A stretch of 64,000 nt of DNA from Acidovorax temperans (lineage in GTDB: Bacteria; Pseudomonadota; Gammaproteobacteria; Burkholderiales; Burkholderiaceae_C), in NCBI RefSeq assembly GCF_006716905.1, contig NZ_VFPV01000001.1, positions 1,304,001 through 1,368,000 on the forward strand, read 5' to 3'. Below the pieces are notes generated by a model. It ran no database searches. It saw only the letters and a list, made by a program, of their open reading frames with translations, and was not told where the DNA came from. The translations under genes were made by a program, and so were the position numbers. Shown piece by piece: positions 58,805 through 64,000 of this stretch (positions are counted from its first letter, which is position 1; each line of letters opens with the position of its first letter).

Positions 58805-58844
58805 ACTGGATCAAGCCGCCTGCGGGCTTAACTGACTGGCATTG

Positions 58845-58860
58845 GCCCGAAGGCGGCTTT
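58845..58860. terminator. Right half of the porin terminator, split by IS element 2
   Basis: GCCCGAAGGC plus GGCTTT completes the terminator hairpin with 57431-57445. As read from the porin gene the remaining fragment is AAAGCCGCCTTCGGGC, which has lost the GGC arm and T-run, so the porin gene no longer has its own intact terminator. Confidence 0.8.
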
Positions 58861-58902
58861 TAAGCTTTTGTATCAACAACTGGCCAAAGCCAGCTGACGA
58901 TA

Positions 58903-59979
58903 TTAGAAGCTGTGACTGATACCGAAGTCGTAACCGTTGGAGTTGCTGTTCAAACCAGTCACAGCGCCGTTCAGAGCTTGTGCAGCGCCGTTCTTGTTGG
59001 ACAGGCGAGCGTACGTTGCGTACAGAGCAGTGCGCTTGGACAGGTTGTGCACGTAGCCCAGAGCCAGCTTGTTCGTACGTGGATCAGCACCAACGGTGTC
59101 GATCTTGTAGGTGGAGTAAGCCAGACGAACTTCGCCAGCGCCCACGGGCACCAGACCACCGATCAGGAAGCCCTTGCCGTCGTTGCCGCCGCTGATCTTG
59201 TCTTGGTTGTAGTGAGCCATGATCTTAGCCATGCCCAGGTCGTAGGAACCGCCCAGGTTCACAGCCTTGATGTTGCCGGCCAGGAACTTGGTTTCGGAGA
59301 AAGCGATAGCGGCGTTGATGGGGCCGTTAGCGTAACCAGCGCGCAGAGCCAGGCCGTTGCCGTCCTTCTTGTTCGCTGCGTTGCTCAGGTTTTCACCCAT
59401 GTAGTACTGGACTTGGCCGTAGAAACCGCCCAGGTTGCCAGGCAGGAAGTAGCCGATGGAGTTCGAAGCGCGCCCGGCGGTTGGGCCACCCAGGCTGGAG
59501 TTCAGGGTTTGGGTCGTGCCAACACCGACCGTGCCAACACCGACCGTGCCGAACGGATCGAACACGGTCAGGTTCCAGAATTGGGGCGTGTAGTCACGGC
59601 CCAGACGCACTTCACCGAAGCCGCCGTTCAGGCTGACGGTCGAACGACGGTTGAAGGTCAAGCCGCCGCTGGTGACGCCGCTGGTGACGCTGCTTGCGCG
59701 TTGGTTGTTGGTGCTGGTGGCGTCACCGGAACCGTTGTCGTTGTTCAGGCCAGCTTCGAGCCAGAACGAAGCGGACAGACCGCCACCCAGATCTTCAACG
59801 CCACGGAAACCCAGACGGCTGCTGGAGTAGCCGGAGCTCTTCAGTTGGGACTTGTTGGCGACGCTGCCGGAACCGTAAGCGTAGGCTGCGTCAACCACGC
59901 CGAACAGGGTCACGGAAGATTGAGCCATTGCAGCGCCGGAAGCAGCCAGCACAGCCAGGGCAATCAGGGATTTTTTCAT
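58903..59979 (-). CDS. Trimeric general porin (OmpC-like, Gram-negative porin family)
   Basis: The 358-residue outer-membrane protein has a signal peptide [20 protein letters not shown] cleaved before [20 protein letters not shown], the standard betaproteobacterial porin start. [20 protein letters not shown], the constriction-loop region [20 protein letters not shown] and a C-terminal phenylalanine (YDFGISHSF) are typical. Two tandem repeats sit in loop-coding regions: a 15-bp unit twice (GVGTVGVGT) and a 12-bp unit twice (GVTSGVTS). The terminator is interrupted by an IS element 58 bp downstream. ATG follows TTGGAGTAA. Confidence 0.95.
   Translation of the reverse strand: MKKSLIALAVLAASGAAMAQSSVTLFGVVDAAYAYGSGSVANKSQLKSSGYSSSRLGFRGVEDLGGGLSASFWLEAGLNNDNGSGDATSTNNQRASSVTSGVTSGGLTFNRRSTVSLNGGFGEVRLGRDYTPQFWNLTVFDPFGTVGVGTVGVGTTQTLNSSLGGPTAGRASNSIGYFLPGNLGGFYGQVQYYMGENLSNAANKKDGNGLALRAGYANGPINAAIAFSETKFLAGNIKAVNLGGSYDLGMAKIMAHYNQDKISGGNDGKGFLIGGLVPVGAGEVRLAYSTYKIDTVGADPRTNKLALGYVHNLSKRTALYATYARLSNKNGAAQALNGAVTGLNSNSNGYDFGISHSF
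59516..59545 (+). repeat. Two tandem 15-bp units in a porin loop
   Basis: GTGCCAACACCGACC occurs twice in a row, and a third partial unit follows. It encodes Gly-Val-Gly-Thr-Val repeats near the constriction-loop region. Confidence 0.85.
59665..59688 (+). repeat. Two tandem 12-bp units in a porin loop
   Basis: GCCGCTGGTGAC occurs twice in a row, encoding Gly-Val-Thr-Ser repeats in an external loop region. Confidence 0.85.
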
Positions 59980-60307
59980 TGCGAGTTACTCCAAGGTTAA
60001 ACATCGGGCTCCGGTACGGGGGGGGTCTATGGTGAAAGCACCTGCACAGTCCCGCCGGTTTCCCGGGCCAGCCTCCTGGTGGGGAAGTTGCTCTTATTGC
60101 ACCAGACCCGGCCGGGTTTCGCAAAGGAATTCGCCCACAATCGCCCCGAAAGGGAAAATTCGTTGCAGTGTTGCAACATTTCAGTGCGTGCGGGCAAAAT
60201 CACGATTGCTGCAAGCGACCCCTGTGCCTTGCCTGGTGTTTTTGTATCCAAGTGCAATTTTTGTTTCGACACCATTGCCTCCCGAAATTGCCTCCCGAAA
60301 GCTTTCC
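59980..60307. other. Porin-coq7 divergent promoter region, no gene seen
   Basis: The stretch must carry the promoters of the porin (minus) and coq7 (plus). A run of eight G (60018-60025) lies in the porin leader. TTGCGA and CAATAA on the minus strand could be porin promoter elements, but their 19-bp spacing is not ideal. TTGCAGTGTTGCAACATT near 60163-60180 contains an inverted TTGCA/TGCAA pair. I see no coding or RNA gene. Confidence 0.5.
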
Positions 60308-60925
60308 ATGGACGCTTTTTTGACTGCCGCAGACAACGCGCTGCGCACACTGTTCGCCCAACCTCGCGCTTCTGCGCAGACACCTGCCCACGGTGTGCCC
60401 GAGGCGTCGCTCGATCCCGCACAGAAAAAGCTGGCAGGGGCCCTGATGCGGGTGAATCATGTGGGAGAAGTGTGCGCCCAGGCGCTCTACAGCGCGCAGG
60501 CGGCCGTCACCCGCGACCCCGCCCTGCGGGACCACCTGCAGGCAGCGGCGCGCGAAGAAACCGATCACCTGGCCTGGACACAACAGCGTCTGGACGCACT
60601 GGGAGCGCGCCCCAGTCTGCTCAACCCTCTGTGGTTCGCAGGGGCTTTTGCACTGGGGCTGGTAGCCGCCAAGGTCAGTGACCGGGCCAACCTGGGGTTT
60701 GTAGTGGAAACGGAAACCCAGGTGGCCGCGCATCTGCAAAGCCACCTCGACCGGCTTCCCGAACAGGATCAGGCGTCAAGGGCCGTGGTCGCCCGGATGA
60801 AGCAGGACGAGGAGCGGCACGCAGACCAGGCCCGTGCCGCTGGCGCGCTGGAATTGCCCGCCCCGGTGCGCCTGGCCATGAAAGGCGCCGCCAAGATCAT
60901 GACCACCACGGCGCACTATCTTTGA
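60308..60925 (+). CDS. coq7: Coq7-type 3-demethoxyubiquinol 3-hydroxylase
   Basis: The enzyme adds the last hydroxyl in ubiquinone synthesis. The 205-residue protein starts at ATG 60308 ([20 protein letters not shown]). Di-iron ligands lie in [20 protein letters not shown] (Glu near 55), [20 protein letters not shown] (Glu and His), [20 protein letters not shown] and [20 protein letters not shown], the full Coq7 ferritin-like pattern. A hydrophobic helix ([17 protein letters not shown]) suggests membrane association. Earlier in-frame starts are not supported. Many betaproteobacteria use Coq7 instead of UbiF. Confidence 0.95.
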   Translation: MDAFLTAADNALRTLFAQPRASAQTPAHGVPEASLDPAQKKLAGALMRVNHVGEVCAQALYSAQAAVTRDPALRDHLQAAAREETDHLAWTQQRLDALGARPSLLNPLWFAGAFALGLVAAKVSDRANLGFVVETETQVAAHLQSHLDRLPEQDQASRAVVARMKQDEERHADQARAAGALELPAPVRLAMKGAAKIMTTTAHYL

Positions 60926-61018
60926 ACCCCCAGCTGGTTCACGCGGGCAGCAGGTGCACCAAAAACATACGCACAGCAGCCCGCTCAACTGGGCAGTCCA
61001 GACCACCACACTACCTCG

Positions 61019-61468
61019 TCAGGCCTCCAGCACCTCGTAGCCGGTGGTGATGTCGGCAGTCTTGCCCAGCATGATGCTGGCCGAGCAGTACTTGTCATGG
61101 CTCATGGCAATCGCGCGCTCCACGGCGGCTGGGGGGATGCCCTTGCCCGTGACGGTGAAGTGCATATGGATCTTGGTGAACACCTTCGGGTCGGTCTCGG
61201 CGCGTTCCGTCGTCAACTTGACGCTGCAGCCGCGCACGTCATGGCGGCCGCGCTTGAGGATCAGCACCACGTCATAGGCGGTGCACCCGCCTGTGCCTGC
61301 CAGCACGGTCTCCATGGGCCGGGGCGCCAGGTTCTGGCCGCCGTTGGCAGGGTGGGCGGCATCGGGGGCACCATCCATGGTCAAAACATGGCCGCTGCCG
61401 GTCTCGGCCACAAAACCCATGCCCGAGCGGGTTCCCGCCCCGCCGGTCCAACTGACTGTGCATTCCAT
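61019..61468 (-). CDS. OsmC/Ohr-family peroxide-related protein
   Basis: The 149-residue protein starts at ATG 61466-61468 (MECTVSWTGGAGTRSGMGFV) after AGGAG. The two reactive cysteines are in LAGTGGCTAYDVVLILKRGR and SHDKYCSASIMLGKTADITT, the pattern of the OsmC family, here of the YhfA-like type. Such proteins reduce organic or fatty-acid hydroperoxides. It is monocistronic, convergent with coq7 and divergent from the probable small RNA at 61576. Confidence 0.9.
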   Translation of the reverse strand: MECTVSWTGGAGTRSGMGFVAETGSGHVLTMDGAPDAAHPANGGQNLAPRPMETVLAGTGGCTAYDVVLILKRGRHDVRGCSVKLTTERAETDPKVFTKIHMHFTVTGKGIPPAAVERAIAMSHDKYCSASIMLGKTADITTGYEVLEA

Positions 61469-61575
61469 TTGTTTTCTCCTGTATGACACGTGGTTTTTTC
61501 GCACGAAAAACCGAAACGAAAAGAATTTGATGCGAATTTTGCTGCATCGCAACAAGACTCGCGCTAAACTTCGCC

Positions 61576-61716
61576 CATGCATTGCCGCTTTCGAACAGAA
61601 AGGAAGCGGCAGGCGGCAAGAAGCCCGGAACCCGGCACTTGCCCCGCACCGATTGTCTCCTCCATCTCCTCAAAGGATGGATTAGCCCCAGGCCTCACGG
61701 CCTGGGGCTTTTTTTT
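61576..61716 (+). ncRNA. Candidate small RNA (or ilvA leader/attenuator) with CU-rich segment and strong terminator
   Basis: A possible promoter (TTGCTG 61539-61544, 18 bp, GCTAAA 61563-61568) is followed by a stem GCCGCTT...AAGCGGC (near 61583-61609), a single-stranded CU-rich stretch TGTCTCCTCCATCTCCTC (61654-61671) and a perfect 11-bp terminator with eight T. No open frame with a good start is present. The CU-rich segment is complementary to ribosome-binding sites (GGAG), a feature of Hfq-type regulatory RNAs. An alternative is transcription attenuation for ilvA, whose start is 135 bp after the terminator. Confidence 0.5.
61684..61716 (+). terminator. Strong rho-independent terminator upstream of ilvA
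   Basis: AGCCCCAGGCC, loop TCAC, GGCCTGGGGCT: a perfect 11-bp stem followed by eight T. There is no protein gene on the plus strand directly before it, so it ends a small RNA or a leader transcript. Confidence 0.95.
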
Positions 61717-61851
61717 GCCCCGGGTTTGGTCGCAATGAACCCAGCGTCACCCCGGCCAGCACCGCAGAGACTGCTCAAAAAAAAGGCACCAACCGCCCCC
61801 ACTATGATGTGTGCCCCGCCTGCTCTGCTGGGCGGGTGATCCTATCGCCCC

Positions 61852-63414
<1,563 letters not shown>

Positions 63415-63415
63415 T

Positions 63416-63471
63416 CAAAATGGCCTCTAGCGCTTATTCAGCAAGCGCATGCGGCTACTGAATCAATAGCA
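63416..63471 (+). repeat. Interspersed Comamonadaceae-type intergenic repeat (copy 7)
   Basis: CAAAATGGCCTCTAGCGCTT and AAGCGCATGCGGCTACTGAA, inverse arms with a short loop, between ilvA and cobS. It starts within 2 bp of the ilvA stop. Confidence 0.75.
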
Positions 63472-63486
63472 CCTTCAACACAACCG

Positions 63487-64000
63487 ATGCAAGCCCTGCG
63501 CCACTACCTGCTGGCTGTGCAGTTCTTCACCCGCATCCCCGTCACGGGGCGGCTGGCTGCGTGGGTGGGTTACAGCCCGGCCATGCTGCGCGCCAGCGCG
63601 GCGCATTTTCCGGGCATTGGCTGGTTGGCTGGGGGTTTGTCATGCGCCGTGTTTGCCTTGCTGCACCAAGGGTTGGGGGCGCAGCAGCCGCTGGCATCCC
63701 TGGTGGCTGCGGTGCTGTGCACCGCAGCCACAGTGATGATGACTGGCGGCTTTCACGAGGATGGCCTGGCCGACGTGGCCGACGGCCTGGGCGGCAGCTA
63801 CGACCGCGAGCGGGCGCTGGACATCATGAAGGACTCGCGCATTGGTGCCTTTGGCGCCATGGCCCTGGTACTGGCGCTGCTGGCCAAGGTCAGCCTGCTG
63901 GCGCTGCTGGGCTCGCACAGCCTGGGGGCGGCGCTGGCGGCGCTGGCGGGGGGCCATGTGCTTTCGCGGCTGTGGCCGCTGTTCATCGTGCGGTGGCTGC
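63487..64000 (+). CDS. cobS: Adenosylcobinamide-GDP ribazoletransferase (cobalamin synthase), partial
   Basis: The first 171 codons are present; the gene runs off the right edge. It begins MQALRHYLLAVQFFTRIPVT, the classic CobS start, and has the acidic metal-site segment GGFHEDGLADVADGLGGSYD near residue 88 followed by IMKDSRIGAFGAMALVLALL. Several membrane helices are visible. The enzyme joins alpha-ribazole to adenosylcobinamide-GDP in the last steps of vitamin B12 synthesis at the inner membrane. Other cob genes probably follow outside the window. Confidence 0.94.
   Translation, partial: MQALRHYLLAVQFFTRIPVTGRLAAWVGYSPAMLRASAAHFPGIGWLAGGLSCAVFALLHQGLGAQQPLASLVAAVLCTAATVMMTGGFHEDGLADVADGLGGSYDRERALDIMKDSRIGAFGAMALVLALLAKVSLLALLGSHSLGAALAALAGGHVLSRLWPLFIVRWL

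Larger units (their letters stand above)
57446..58844 (-). mobile_element. IS4-family insertion sequence (element 2), complete, with 10-bp target duplication
   Basis: The 1399-bp element has perfect 17-bp terminal inverted repeats (CAATGCCAGTCAGTTAA at both ends) and a 10-bp target duplication GCCCGAAGGC (57436-57445 and 58845-58854). The duplicated bases are exactly the top of the porin terminator hairpin (GCC-CGAA-GGC). Inside, a hairpin at 58771-58804 precedes the transposase and a 12-bp-arm hairpin at 57447-57477 overlaps its end. The termini resemble those of element 1 at 2656-4097 (CAATGCC...GTTAAG), so the two belong to related lineages. Confidence 0.95.

Overview
The window looks like a chromosomal segment of a GC-rich betaproteobacterium of the family Comamonadaceae, most like Acidovorax. 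The signs are a betaproteobacterial trimeric porin, Bug-type periplasmic binding proteins, an Entner-Doudoroff glucose cluster under a HexR-type regulator, Coq7-type ubiquinone synthesis, and a short interspersed repeat (core AGCTGCTAGCGCTT) that I associate with this family. The genus is inferred from recall of gene order and protein style, not from a search.

Layout. 1-1163: two overlapping lipid A-type acyltransferase genes (the first runs off the left edge). 1295-4118: metK, a duplicated metK 3' end, and an IS4-family element sitting in the metK terminator. 4267-8225: UPF0391 membrane protein, hemerythrin protein, NMN adenylyltransferase/Nudix fusion, a broken chemoreceptor gene and a TetR regulator. 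8416-10729: groES-groEL with a CIRCE operator and a sigma32-like promoter. 10952-14747: five-gene SHP/diheme cytochrome/cytochrome b561 operon with its two-component system. 14776-33691: glucose catabolism: eda, edd, a SMP-30 lactonase, pgi, zwf, glk, an ABC sugar importer with a LamB-type porin, a two-component system, tal and hexR; HexR-like sites lie in the divergent promoter regions. 33744-48129: CoA-dependent beta-oxidation cluster resembling the pim (dicarboxylate/pimelate) cluster, with a CoA-transferase, EtfAB, three orphan Bug binding proteins and a divergent LysR regulator. 48277-56988: Dpp/Opp-type peptide importer with two binding proteins and an M20 peptidase. 57446-58844: second IS4-family element, inside the terminator of a trimeric porin gene (58903-59979). 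60308-64000: coq7, OsmC protein, a probable small RNA or attenuator, ilvA, and the start of cobS.

How the genes work together. The central block encodes a near-complete path from outer-membrane sugar entry through ABC uptake, Glk, Zwf, lactone hydrolysis, Edd and Eda to pyruvate and glyceraldehyde-3-phosphate, with Pgi and Tal feeding back. No pfk, gnd or classical pgl gene is seen here. The acyl-CoA block could take up and degrade a dicarboxylic or related acid, with electrons leaving through EtfAB.

Most notable. The two IS4-family insertions differ in sequence but both sit exactly in the hairpin of a rho-independent terminator, bounded by 12-bp and 10-bp target duplications. Both elements also carry inward-facing hairpins at each end. 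This suggests an insertion sequence lineage specialised for terminators. Next to the first element, the metK 3' end is present twice, 120 bp apart, and all six coding differences are synonymous, which suggests recombination or integration at metK.
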